From Pholis gunnellus (Eukaryota; Chordata; Actinopteri; Perciformes; Pholidae), in assembly GCA_910591455.2 (NCBI GenBank), contig OU342823.1:3301501-3365500 (forward strand): a DNA stretch of 64,000 nucleotides. The letters run 5' to 3'. A program made the position numbers and the translations under genes. Under the pieces are notes generated by a model. That model was not told the origin of the DNA. It made no database searches and saw only the letters and a program-made list of their open reading frames with translations. Positions 1 through 8,999 of the stretch are shown piece by piece; the stretch's first letter is position 1, and every line of letters begins with the position of its first letter.

Positions 1-880
1 CGTCAGTCTGTGTGTGCGAGCGGCACCTCACTGTGGTTGATTCTCCAGGAAGGAGGACTATTCTATGCTTGCCCGTTTTCACGATCACTTCCTCATTATC
101 TGACTGGTAGGTGTGCATTAATTGTATGAAGGTCTCAGCAGCACTGGAGTCAATGCCAAAGGCCCCACTAACTATTTGTGCAACACAGTCATCTGTTGTC
201 ACTCCCAGCTGTTTTATTTGTGTATTTATCATTTCCTCTATCACATTGAAGCCTATGATGGGATCCTCAGCTACCTTCGGGTTGCTGGACACAAGCACTG
301 GTACCAACATACTGTGATTTGAAACCTCCGAGTTCAGTTTGAACTCTACCGGTATCCACCCAATAAATGGTATTTCTGTCTGATTGGCTGCAACCCCATT
401 TAGTGGATCTGGTCCAATAAGTTCATCAATCTGACGAATTATGCTGTGAGGGAGGTGTTTACCTCTCCAGGCATCATTTATCACTGTTGCCTGTGCCCCC
501 GTGTCCCAGAGTGCTGTCACAGGTATGTTGTCAAAGCTACATTTCACCATATTCCGTCTTCCTATCAGTTTAATCAGTCTCCTTTTCTGTTTGGCTGAGA
601 GGTAGTTCACCTTACACATATCTGGTAATTTGTGTTTTCTTTCTTCCTCCTCAGTTACCCTTTTCTCGACTTGACTTATTGCCACACAGAGAGGCTTGTG
701 CTTTTCCCAGTGGTTTCTCTGACATTCTTTTGAGCAGTATAATGTGACTGAACACCCCTTACATTTTTGTAGTATTTTTACCTGGTCCTCCTCTTGTAGG
801 CAGTTCTGGCAACATCGGGACTGTGATGGTTTTTGTTGGGTTACTGTGGGTCCCTCGACAGCAACCCTCTCCCGTTTCCC
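1..880 (-). CDS. pro: Retrotransposon MYND finger plus retropepsin, start of pol, partial
   Basis: This frame is -1 relative to gag and open from the slip site at 880 to the window edge, about 293 codons, with no stop. It has no ATG of its own near the start, so it is read as a Gag-Pro fusion. Just after the gag stop it encodes a MYND-type zinc finger (686-811): CQNC, then CKGC, then YCSKECQ followed by HW and HK and a last Cys. A retropepsin domain follows: the active-site motif DTGA is at 505-494, preceded by a hydrophobic strand (VTALW), and the downstream flap and GFNV-like strand lie near 230-260. Retropepsin would cut the polyprotein during particle maturation. A MYND finger usually binds proline-rich peptides; its role here is unknown. 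RT, RNase H and integrase are not in the window. Confidence 0.82.
815..880 (-). promoter_or_regulatory. -1 ribosomal frameshift signal (GGGAAAC plus predicted pseudoknot)
   Basis: On the minus strand the heptamer GGGAAAC (880-874) is in the gag frame as G GGA AAC, the X XXY YYZ form used for -1 slippage. A 6-nt spacer (873-868) is followed by a 9-bp stem: GGGTTGCTG (867-859) with CAGTAACCC (846-838), one G-U pair, which also contains the gag stop codon. The 12-nt loop holds GGGAC, which can pair with GTCCC at 821-817, extended by TCG/CGA across a bulge, giving an H-type pseudoknot. Heptamer, spacer length, stem and frame change all agree. Confidence 0.85.
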
Positions 881-2298
881 TGAGACTGGTAAGGAGCCCT
901 GCACCCACGAGACACATGTCCAGCCTGGCCACACTTGAAGCAGTGGTTGCAGCTTTCTCCTTCACCTTTGTCCTGGCAGGTCCTGCAGCCTCTCTTCCGA
1001 GCCCCTCTCTCTCCCATTGTCTGTCTCCTGTTTGTGTATGTACTCATGGAAGCCAATACCATCTTTTTCATCTCTGCCATTTCAGTTTTCAGTTCCCTCA
1101 CGATTGAATGGATCTCAGTCTCTGATGTGTGGCGGGTTGTCGGAGGCTTTTCTTTCTGGTCTCGGCTGTTCCTCCCAGCCTGTGCAGTTGGGTCTGGAGA
1201 AGAGCTATGTTGGCTGCTCGCTGCCTCCCCTGAAACACTAGCATGTAGCTCATTTACACGGGCTGACTTGACAGTGGATTTCTTGAGTTTGTTGAGTCTC
1301 TCTGCCTCAAGACTTGCTGCCTCATTTACTCTTTCAATGAGCATCTCATCACTGACTGTTGGGTCGTCCAGGAAAGGCTTTATCTGGAATTTAATGTTAT
1401 CACTCAACAGCCCTGTGCCCACGGACCTCAAGAATTTCTTACTTATCAAATCAGGGCTATATTGCTCCCCCGACTCATTTTCTTTTGATGCAAACAGCAG
1501 CCTGTCTTTGAGTTCTATCGCCCTGAACAGGAAGTTTTGAGCTGATTCCTTCGGTTCCTGAACTATGCTAATGAGTCTCTGGTACAGGTCTGATGTATCT
1601 TCCTCATTATAGTGCCCCTTTAGAATAGTCTTAAGCTTTGAGAGAGTCAGATCAGTTTTTATTTCAAGCATATCCCGCAGTTTCAGCCCTGGGCTAATGG
1701 CTTTTATGACTGCTTCAATGATATCTGATTCACCATGACCTCTCCGAAGTCCTTCGTCTATCTGGTGTACCAGGTTGGTATATGACAATTTGTCGCGCTG
1801 TCCTCCCTCGCCAATTTGCCCACTTATACGGAACTCTCTTCGAATGGTTACTTCAGGAATTTTGGATTGTTGAGGGGACTGGATAAGCTCATTCACAGTG
1901 GGGTCGGTTATATGCAGTTTATTACTGAGAGCTTTAATTTCCTCCTCTAGGAGCTTACGGGACAGTTCTTGGGACTTCTGCAGCTCAACGTACTTCCCCT
2001 TTATCTCTCGTAAGCGGAGACGTTCCTGCTCTGTTTCCACACCACTCCCGTCAACCATTGCTCCCATGAAGGCTAAAAGATCTTGGATAATCTGACATGC
2101 TTCATCCCCATCCTCATCCTGTTCAATAGCATCCAGTTTCTTCTCCACTAGTTTAACAAGTGTTCGTCGACTCCTATCATTTATGGTCTCGTCATCTTCC
2201 TCAATACAGTTTAGGTGTGTGCAGACTTGTACTACCTGATCCCAGTGTAGTTTGGTCAGAATTGAGCTGGCTCTGTCCAGAAGCGCCTCAAGTTCCAT
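841..2298 (-). CDS. gag: Retrotransposon Gag polyprotein with CCHC zinc knuckle
   Basis: This is an intact 485-residue frame from ATG at 2298 to TAA at 843-841. It would form the capsid/nucleocapsid that packages element RNA in the cytoplasm. The middle part is charged and helical, as in Ty3-type and PNMA-like capsid domains; that is a weak inference from composition. Near the C-terminus a basic stretch precedes a CX2CX4HX4C knuckle, with C453, C456, H461 and C466 all present, which in this family binds RNA. The start codon is the first ATG after the primer site, about 93 nt downstream of it. Eleven codons before the stop, codons 474-475 (GGA AAC) sit in a GGGAAAC slippery heptamer, so a fraction of ribosomes should continue into the next frame. 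No stop or frameshift interrupts the frame. Identification as retroelement Gag is firm; the exact family is not. Confidence 0.88.
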   Translation of the reverse strand: MELEALLDRASSILTKLHWDQVVQVCTHLNCIEEDDETINDRSRRTLVKLVEKKLDAIEQDEDGDEACQIIQDLLAFMGAMVDGSGVETEQERLRLREIKGKYVELQKSQELSRKLLEEEIKALSNKLHITDPTVNELIQSPQQSKIPEVTIRREFRISGQIGEGGQRDKLSYTNLVHQIDEGLRRGHGESDIIEAVIKAISPGLKLRDMLEIKTDLTLSKLKTILKGHYNEEDTSDLYQRLISIVQEPKESAQNFLFRAIELKDRLLFASKENESGEQYSPDLISKKFLRSVGTGLLSDNIKFQIKPFLDDPTVSDEMLIERVNEAASLEAERLNKLKKSTVKSARVNELHASVSGEAASSQHSSSPDPTAQAGRNSRDQKEKPPTTRHTSETEIHSIVRELKTEMAEMKKMVLASMSTYTNRRQTMGERGARKRGCRTCQDKGEGESCNHCFKCGQAGHVSRGCRAPYQSQGNGRGLLSRDPQ

Positions 2299-2391
2299 GA
2301 TGACACGGCAGTTAGCTAACTGTTGTTCTAGGTTCGTCTTGGGAGAAAGATCTTCCTCTCACTGCTGGAGATTCTGCTTGAAGACACCTTT

Positions 2392-2409
2392 CTCCTGGCT
2401 GGCTCGCCA
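2392..2409 (-). other. Primer binding site for tRNA-Arg
   Basis: The 18 nt TGGCGAGCCAGCCAGGAG on the minus strand starts 5 nt after the LTR end. They are complementary to the CCA-terminated 3' end of vertebrate tRNA-Arg(ACG) as I know it. This would prime minus-strand DNA synthesis. Confidence 0.8.
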
Positions 2410-2414
2410 AGATA

Positions 2415-2701
2415 TGTTGCCCACCCGTCAGTGTCTGATGACGGGCGCACCAAAGAACGGTAGCAGACACCTTGAATAGCGTTTTTAACAAAAGTGTTTT
2501 ATTCGCGCCTTGGCTAATGCTACGGTACAACGTTCTTTTTCGTTCTTCTTCACCGCTTCTTTACCACAAGGACCAGAATATCATGCGCAGACAACCCCCT
2601 AGTGGTGAGATGGCGACACCTGCTGGCCGTTTAAACTATAACACACATTAAAATATAACATCGCTGGCCGTTTGAACTGTAACACACCTTAAAATATAAC
2701 A
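2415..2701 (-). repeat. 5' LTR of the gag/pro element
   Basis: The ends on the minus strand are TGTTA... and ...CAACA (TGTT/AACA inverted ends), the inner end lying 5 nt from the primer site. A minus-strand AATAAA is at 2503-2498. The outer tip has a 41-bp tandem duplication (2622-2662 and 2663-2703), so the outer boundary could instead be near 2660. The partner LTR is outside the window, so length cannot be confirmed by comparison. Confidence 0.65.
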
Positions 2702-3330
2702 TTAGTTAGTCCAAAAATCCATTTATCTCACAAACGGATACGTGGAATGTCAAATTTTTTTTAACCAAAAATATGTTTCATATTGGCATTTTATCATGCT
2801 TGCAGAAACGCACAATGCCCTGTGGTTAACACTGTCAAATCACTATTTAGGTTCAGGGAACAAAACTACTTGTTAAGGTTAAAAGAAGAGAGATTTTCAC
2901 AGTTTGTGAAAATAATAACATAACAACCTAACTATCTTAAATAGATAACAACTGCCCGAAGCAGACTCATACTTATTACATAATGTTACGTAACAAGCGT
3001 AACAACCTCACGTAACAATGGCAGGTCAACATGTATTCATGTTTCCACACGGGAAGAACAAAAAGCGAGAAAGTCTGCGTAGGGAGGGAGGCGAGATTTT
3101 TTTGTGCTTTTGTTGCCTAAACCTTACCAAGAAGTTCTGTTGTATAAACTTAAAAAAGTACTTATGTTACTTAAACATAACCAAGTACTTTTGTTGCCTA
3201 AACATAACCAAGTACTTTTGTTGTCGAACCATAATCAAGGATTGTTGTTGCCCAAACGAAATAAAGTAGTTTTGTTGACTAAAAACTAAGTAAACCTACG
3301 TTGAAAGTTTCTTTTGAAAAGGACCACTGA
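2702..3330. repeat. Unclassified dispersed repeat (family B) and AT-rich sequence
   Basis: A motif of the type TTTAGGCAACAAAACTACTTG recurs here, forward near 2845-2880 and inverted and tandem-like between 3100 and 3290 (TTGCCTAAACATAACCAAGT). The same family appears near 15950-16980 and 27345-27930. The flanking GTAACAACGTAAC-like text is shared too. I see no coding sequence; short open frames here are made of the repeat. Confidence 0.55.
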
Positions 3331-3339
3331 CCAAGCGTC

Positions 3340-3531
3340 GATATTTGACAAGTTGGAGGTGAGAACGTGTTTTCTTGAGCCTCCTGATGAGCAGGTTGGC
3401 ATCTTGTAGCCTCTGCCACTCGTGCATGAATTTGTGTGTAAATGGGTCAATGTTGGCTTGTGTTGTAAAGCACTTTGAGTGGTAGGTAGGCTAGAAAAGT
3501 GCTATATAAGTGCAGTCCATTTACCATATTT
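3340..3531 (+). repeat. SINE 3' fragment
   Basis: The tail reads TGTAAAGCACTTTGAGTGG, then AAAAGTGCTATATAAGTGCA and GTCCATTTACCAT. This is the 3' end common to a widespread fish tRNA-derived SINE. A fuller copy with a B box lies at 39700-39899. The tRNA head is not recognisable here, so this copy is 5' truncated. Confidence 0.65.
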
Positions 3532-3712
3532 GATCTTTGAACAGTTTCCCCTCGCCTCCTGTCTTTACATCAAGCTTCATAATGACCGCACAGACATGAG
3601 AGTGGCATTTATGTATTAAGAGTGCATAGAGAGTATTTCACCTGTCATAGTTGTGTATAGGTCATAGGATTAGACAGGTAATATGTATTATCAGCAACAG
3701 AAATGATCAGGT

Positions 3713-4417
3713 TGTCAGGATCCCTGTTGGACCGTGTGTGTAACCTCTGTTTTCCCCCAATCTCCTCTCCTCATCTGGCTGTCATTTCCCTGTGTGTTGT
3801 GTTGTGCCATGTGCTCGGGGATTTTTCCTCTGCCTCCAGTCACTCCCATGGCCACACCCCTGACTGGTGCACGGCTGCAGCCACTCAGCCAATTACCTCT
3901 CGCAGGCTGACACACCAGACTCTAATTACACTAATCCTTTCCCCTGCCACTATAATAACCCTGGTCCTGCAGTCTGGGGTTGTCAGTTTGTCCCGTCTTT
4001 CACCCGCTTCAACCCCGTATCGCCTGCTGTCTCGAGCGTCTGCTCGCCGGTGTCCTACGGTCCGGGAATCCCCCGTTCCTCTGTTGTGTCCCAACAGTTC
4101 TTCTCGCCGACGCTCTGCCTGCCTACGGTGTCTGCCTCCGGTGTCCTACGGTCCGGGAACCCCCCGAGCCTCTGTGTCCCCACTGGATTGTTCGCCAACG
4201 CTCTGCCTGCCTCCGGTGTCTGCTGATCCGGGAATCCCCCGTGTCCTCCGGTGTCGTGCCACGGGACACACACCGTCAATCTGCCTGCCCTCCGGTGTCG
4301 GACAGGCTCCACACAGCCTTTCCTGTCTGTAATCAGCTGTGTTAAATAAAGACGGTTTTCCTGACTCTATCTCCTGTGGTCTTGCAATTGAGTCCTAGTC
4401 CTTGCATTCCCGTGACA
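3713..4417 (+). mobile_element. Solo LTR, 705 bp, with 5-bp target duplication
   Basis: The element starts TGTCAGGATCCC and ends CCCGTGACA (TGTCA/TGACA inverted ends) and is flanked on both sides by CAGGT (3708-3712 and 4418-4422). A polyadenylation signal AATAAA is at 4345-4350, and a possible TATA-like motif (CTATAATAA) near 3945. Inside are two copies of a ~91-bp subrepeat beginning GTCCTACGGTCCGGGAA (near 4050 and 4143). No internal retroviral sequence remains, so it is a solo LTR left by recombination. The part from about 4027 to the end matches the end of the larger insertion at 27936-30037. Confidence 0.85.
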
Positions 4418-4497
4418 CAGGTATCAGTTTATAAATCTAAAGCCAGCTATTATCGCTCATTTCATCAGCCTTCATGATATTACTGGTGTATCCTGTA

Positions 4498-5304
4498 TAG
4501 GGCTGCAACAACATATCGATAAAACCGATAAAAATCCATTATTGAAAGAGTTGGCAACGAATTTCATTATCGATTCGTTGTGTCGCTCGATTATTACGCC
4601 ACTCAATAAGTGGCGGAGATGTTTGAGTGTTCAAAGCAGGCCCGGTCGCCTGAATACCTCAGCTAGGAATAATGGAATAGGACTCCGGGTTTTCTCTGAA
4701 CTGGGGCCATGATTAAGAGGGACGGCCGGGGGAAACCTCACCCGGCCCGGACACGGAGAGGATTGACAGATTGATGCTCTTTCTCCATTCTGTGGGTGGT
4801 GGTGCATGGCCGTTCTTAGTTGGTGGAGCGATTTGTCTGGTTAATTCCGATAACGAACGAGACTCCGGCATGCTAACTAGTTACGCGGCCCCGTGCGGTC
4901 AGCGTCCAGCTTCTTAGAGGGACAAGTGGCGTTCAGCCACACGAGATTGAGCAAGAACAGGTCTGTGATGCCCTGAGATGTCCGGAGCTGCACGCGCACC
5001 ACACTGAGTGGATCAGCGTGTGTCTACCCTTCACTGAGAGGCGTGGGTAACCCGCTGAACCCCACTCCTGATATTAGTCCATTATTTTTTTAAATTATTA
5101 CTTTAACAGCTCAGGGATGTTCGAGCAACCTGTTTGTGCACTTTCTGAAGATTCTTTGCACTGTGAATTTGCACTGTCAGTTCTGTTTTTGAATAAAGGG
5201 TTAAAAATGAATGTTTTTTTGTTTTTTTATCCGATTCATCGATTAATCGAACAAATAATCGACAGATTAATCGATTATTAAAATAATCGTTAGTTGCAGC
5301 CCTA
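4498..5304. mobile_element. Non-autonomous hAT transposon carrying 18S rRNA sequence
   Basis: The ends are TAGGGCTGCAAC and GTTGCAGCCCTA, inverted, flanked by an 8-bp target duplication ATCCTGTA (4490-4497 and 5305-5312). The 8-bp duplication and the GGGCTGCAAC termini are typical of hAT. The subterminal parts (about 4510-4620 and 5080-5290) are AT-rich with repeated ATCGATTA-like motifs. Between them lies a block of 18S rRNA sequence. No transposase frame is present, so movement must have depended on an enzyme supplied in trans. Confidence 0.9.
4624..5073 (+). pseudogene. 18S rRNA pseudogene fragment inside a hAT element
   Basis: Two stretches of the small-subunit rRNA gene are directly readable. 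About 4624-4732 contains GTTCAAAGCAGGCCCGG and GGCCATGATTAAGAGGGACG. About 4731-5073 contains GGAAACCTCACCCGGCC, GGTGGTGCATGGCCGTTCTT, AATTCCGATAACGAACGAGA and GAGGCGTGGGTAACCCGCTG. They are joined at a run of G, deleting roughly 300 nt of the gene between them. A second small deletion sits near 4688. Identity to vertebrate 18S is high by eye. It is only a part of the gene and cannot make a functional rRNA. Confidence 0.92.
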
Positions 5305-5312
5305 ATCCTGTA

Positions 5313-7040
5313 CACCAAATAGACAATTCTGAAAGTTTTGAGGTAAACTAAGAGAAAGTCAGAGTTAATGTTTTATAAGAAGAGCATCATTCAGACTTGC
5401 AAGGCTTAGTTGCAGTGCAAGTGTTGGTCTGTCTGAACTACACTGAGTCTCTCTCTGTCTTCCTCCCTCTCTGTGTCCTCCACATCCCTAACTGTCTGGA
5501 AGCTAATTGCAGTAATTAATTTGTGTGACCTACAGTTGCTTCCAGTTCCTGTTATAGCCAGGTCTGGGCATTACTGGAGTGTGAAATCAATTTACTGCTA
5601 ATCACTGGAGGTGGGTGCCTGTAGGCTGAGTCTAGGGAGCCTGTGGACACATGAGATAAAAGCAGCTCTTAATTCACAGCTTCTGCTCAAAAAGCAGACA
5701 GGGGAAAGAAGGGAGGCCAGAGAAGGAAAGCAGTGATCAATGTCTGCAGCTCCACACTAGCTGTGTCATGAGGATGGTCTGAGGCTGTGTAACACGAATA
5801 CGCCTCTGCTGTTAAAGGGTCTCTAGGTGTTACTGTTACTCACAGTAACACTACGCAGGACTGACAAAGGAGCTGCAACAACATACTGTGTTTCGGACTA
5901 AAACAACATTGAAGAAAATAACAGCATTGCACAGGCAGATACAACTATCTCAGGCTTCCTCTGGATACTAAAACTAACATCAAATTAGAACAGAGAAAAT
6001 ACAGAGGTTGTTTTCAACTTAGATTTCTGCTTTTTGTGTTCAGTTTCAATTTCAATATCTGTTGAATATATTTGTGTTGCATGTTAGTGCAACTGTTAGT
6101 TCACGTCTCATCAGTCTTAAGGGTGTCATTTCATGTCATAATGGAAAACATAATGACCATAATAATTGAAGTGTAATTTGTTCTGTAATATGTATATAGC
6201 ATAGATAAAATAATACATTTATCTTTACAATTAACACTTGAAATGATGAAGGCACTTGCAAATGACAAGGTAGTAGAAAATATGTGCATATGATCTGATT
6301 ACTGGCAGCTTGAAAATCAATGGATAAGAAGATTGAAAAATGACTTTTATTGATTAATTTATTATCAGTGCAGCTTTATTAGTAGTGAATTCAGGAATCA
6401 CAATGAAAATGTTGTGACTTTATTCACATTAATCATTATAGAGTATATTACACCTTTTGACCACAAAAAGCTGTAGTGAAGTGTATTAACTGATAATGAA
6501 TCCAACTTAAAACTAGAGTTGTTTAAAGCTGTTGTCTCTGCTGGCAACAAAGCAGGGAAGCTACGTTGATCACTGTAACATTTGTCTTTGTGACTAAAGT
6601 TATCCACGGAGGACATTTTGATCAAATTTCCAGTAAGTATGAAATCAGTCCCCGGCGTAAAATCAGCCGCCTGGCGGGCTGTGACTCAGAGGCTTTTCCA
6701 CCAATCTAAAAGCTGGAGAGGTTCAAACTGGGAAGGTCAGAGATAATGACTGTGAAACACTCCAAATCATGCTCCTGTAGAATTTCAAAACATGGACAGT
6801 GCCCTCGGCAGAGCAGCTATTTAGCTTTAAAGCACCAGAGAGCTGCTCTCAATCAGCAGCAGGCAGGACGGATCGGGCATATTAAGACCGCAAATACACT
6901 AAAATATTACCAAGAAAAACATTTCAGTCACTTGTGAATGTTTGGTCCATGTGAGAGAGCTGTTCAAGGTAACACAAGGCTGTCCACATGGAGTAGAAAG
7001 AAAATGTTTTGACCATATCCTGTATCACACAGGATATTGC
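5313..7040. other. Intergenic, no gene seen
   Basis: The sequence is AT-rich and unique-looking. There are no open frames with family resemblance, no tandem repeats, and no clear transposon ends. Confidence 0.5.
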
Positions 7041-7305
7041 ATCCCAAATCTATTTCTCCCTCTTTGCTCCTTTTGTCTTTCACTGCCTCCCTGAGAGATA
7101 AGCAATCAGAGGCTTGTTAGTGGACAGGGATGTGGAGACGGAACAGAATGGGAGAAGATCGCACGGACAGAGAGTGAAGATGAGGAGGAGGAACAGAGAG
7201 CGACGAAGGGACAGGCTGCTGCAGAGTTACCACCACCTGCTGTGAAGAGGAATTGACCAGGTGACACTGACATGACTGACCTTTTCCTGTGTGTGTGTGG
7301 GTGGG

Positions 7306-7310
7306 AGGGA

Positions 7311-7353
<43 letters not shown>

Positions 7354-7358
7354 GGAGA

Positions 7359-7450
<92 letters not shown>
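7306..7450. repeat. (GA)n microsatellite
   Basis: About 145 bp of GA dinucleotides, with GGGAGA interruptions in the first half and nearly pure after 7365. Apparent open frames across it are dipeptide repeats from the microsatellite and are not genes. Confidence 0.97.
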
Positions 7451-7453
<3 letters not shown>

Positions 7454-7994
7454 TTGAATCTTCACAAGATCCTCCGGATCCTGTTCTGATCTTGGTTTAG
7501 TTTGTTTCCTTTCTTATTAGGTTCCCTGCCTCTTGTGCCCCATTTGTTTGACTTCCTGTCTTTGTGGCCTTCCCTCCTTTTCTTTGTGCAGCATCTGTGT
7601 GTGCCATGTGTTGTCCTGTTACCTAGTTAAGTTTCTCTATTTTTGTCATTTCAGTATTTCCTGTTGATTTTGTGTTACTCACCTCTCCTTTAATTTCACT
7701 TCACTTCCTGCCTTTGTGTGTTTTCCCACCACTGTGATTGTCTGCCCCGCCCCTTATTGAACCACCTGTGCCTTGTTTTGGCCCAACCTAATTTTAGCCT
7801 CATCCCTGCCGGATTTGTTTGCCTGTACTGACTGCCACCTGTGTACCGAACCTGTTCCGATATGTAAAGACTACACCTATCGTGCTGTCTGGGTGGTACA
7901 ATAGAGTTTTGTTTTTCCTGTGTTTTCACGGGGCATACCAGTGGGTTGAGTGGGACATGTTTTGGAGCTTTGGGAAACAGTTAAAAGGAGGATG
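7451..7994 (+). repeat. Pyrimidine-rich sequence resembling decayed LTR DNA
   Basis: A long run of TTCCTGTCT/CCTGCC-rich sequence resembles U3/R regions of fish LTR elements. I could not find matched ends or a target duplication, so this is only a guess from composition. Confidence 0.25.
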
Positions 7995-8002
7995 TGTTAG
8001 AG

Positions 8003-8942
8003 CAGGGGTCACTAATAGGCGGACCCGCCGTCTGGTCCGGTCCCAGTCGCCGCTGTATCTGGACCTGGACCTATAACCGATAAATAATTGAGAATTATTG
8101 AATTTTAACACATCGCCTATATTTTTTGCAGCTTTTCTAACCTTTACGGCACTCGTTCAGCGGTCCAGGAAACACGCCGACCAATTACATGTGTTGTAAA
8201 TCGTCTCATGTGATGCTGCTCAGCCAATCAAATATGTGCAACGTGACTCGATTGAGATATATACACACAGAGGAGTGACGGAGGCAGGGCAGTCGGAGAA
8301 ATACGTGAGTCAGAGAAGTTATTTCACATGGCGTTCTCCAAAAAGAGAAAAGTGGTCAGAGAGACCATGATGTGAAGCGCCACTACGAGACAAAGCACAA
8401 CTTTTAAACAAACGTACCCACTCACATCTGAAATGAAGTCACAGATAATAAACACTCTAAGAGCCCAATATAATCAGAATGTTGGATCATTCACTGTCCA
8501 ACAATGATGTGTTTCAATGATGTGGTTTCAATAACTGAAGTAAAAGTTAGCAGAGCAAAGACAATTCAGTTTAATTCATATTTCAAAAATGAAGTACTTT
8601 ATTGTAAGACAAACATCAAACAACTTTCAAAAGCGTCCGATTTCATTCTTAAATGCAGCCATTACTTTACATGAAATTAGAGAACATTTATTTATTATTA
8701 GAATATGTATTATTCATAATTCATACAGTTCAATTTAAAAACTGACATTGTTGAGATTGAACTTTCTTTATTTGATCTGACAGTCAGTTGTTGACTACAC
8801 ACAGATGTTGATACAACTGTATGCTACTTCAATATATATGGAACTAAATCATAGCGCAAGTTAAACATTGTGATGTTACGGACCTTTGCATGAGGAAATT
8901 CTCTCTAAATGGACCTCGTTGAATTTTAATTGAATACCCCTG
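8003..8942 (+). mobile_element. Decayed hAT element with transposase remnant
   Basis: It starts CAGGGGTCACTAATAGG and ends AATACCCCTG, with near-matching 8-bp flanks TGTTAGAG (7995-8002) and TGTTAAAA (8943-8950). Inside, about 8330-8480, are the remains of an N-terminal BED-finger region: MAFSKKRKV, then RHYETKH, then after a frameshift YPLTSEMKSQIINTLRAQY. This matches the Charlie/GTF2IRD2-like hAT transposase family. Everything C-terminal, including the catalytic domain, is missing. Confidence 0.75.
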
Positions 8943-8999
8943 TGTTAAAATGTCAATGTTTAATCAGTCCTCTGGTATGTCAGAAAAAATGACACTTTT

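Larger units (their letters stand above)
1..2701 (-). mobile_element. LTR retrotransposon, 5' portion, truncated by window edge
   Basis: Reading the minus strand from 2701 downwards gives, in order, an LTR of about 287 bp, an 18-nt primer binding site, a 93-nt leader, a 485-codon gag, a frameshift signal, and an open pro/pol frame that runs off the window at base 1. The order LTR, PBS, gag, pro is that of Ty3/gypsy-type elements and retroviruses. The separate gag and pro frames and the CCHC knuckle fit both. I lean to a Ty3-type (Metaviridae) element, but RT, integrase and the 3' LTR lie outside the window, so the clade is open. Gag and the visible pro frame are undisturbed, which suggests a young copy. 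Confidence 0.85.

Noticed and set aside
1..2701. Calling the element an endogenous retrovirus
   Set aside because: Envelope and the pol core are outside the window. Nothing visible distinguishes a retrovirus from a Ty3-type element, so the neutral term LTR retrotransposon is used.
4624..5073. A functional rRNA gene
   Set aside because: Only part of 18S is present, with an internal deletion, and it is enclosed by hAT ends.
7106..7500. Open frames across the GA tract
   Set aside because: Pure dipeptide repeats produced by the (GA)n microsatellite.
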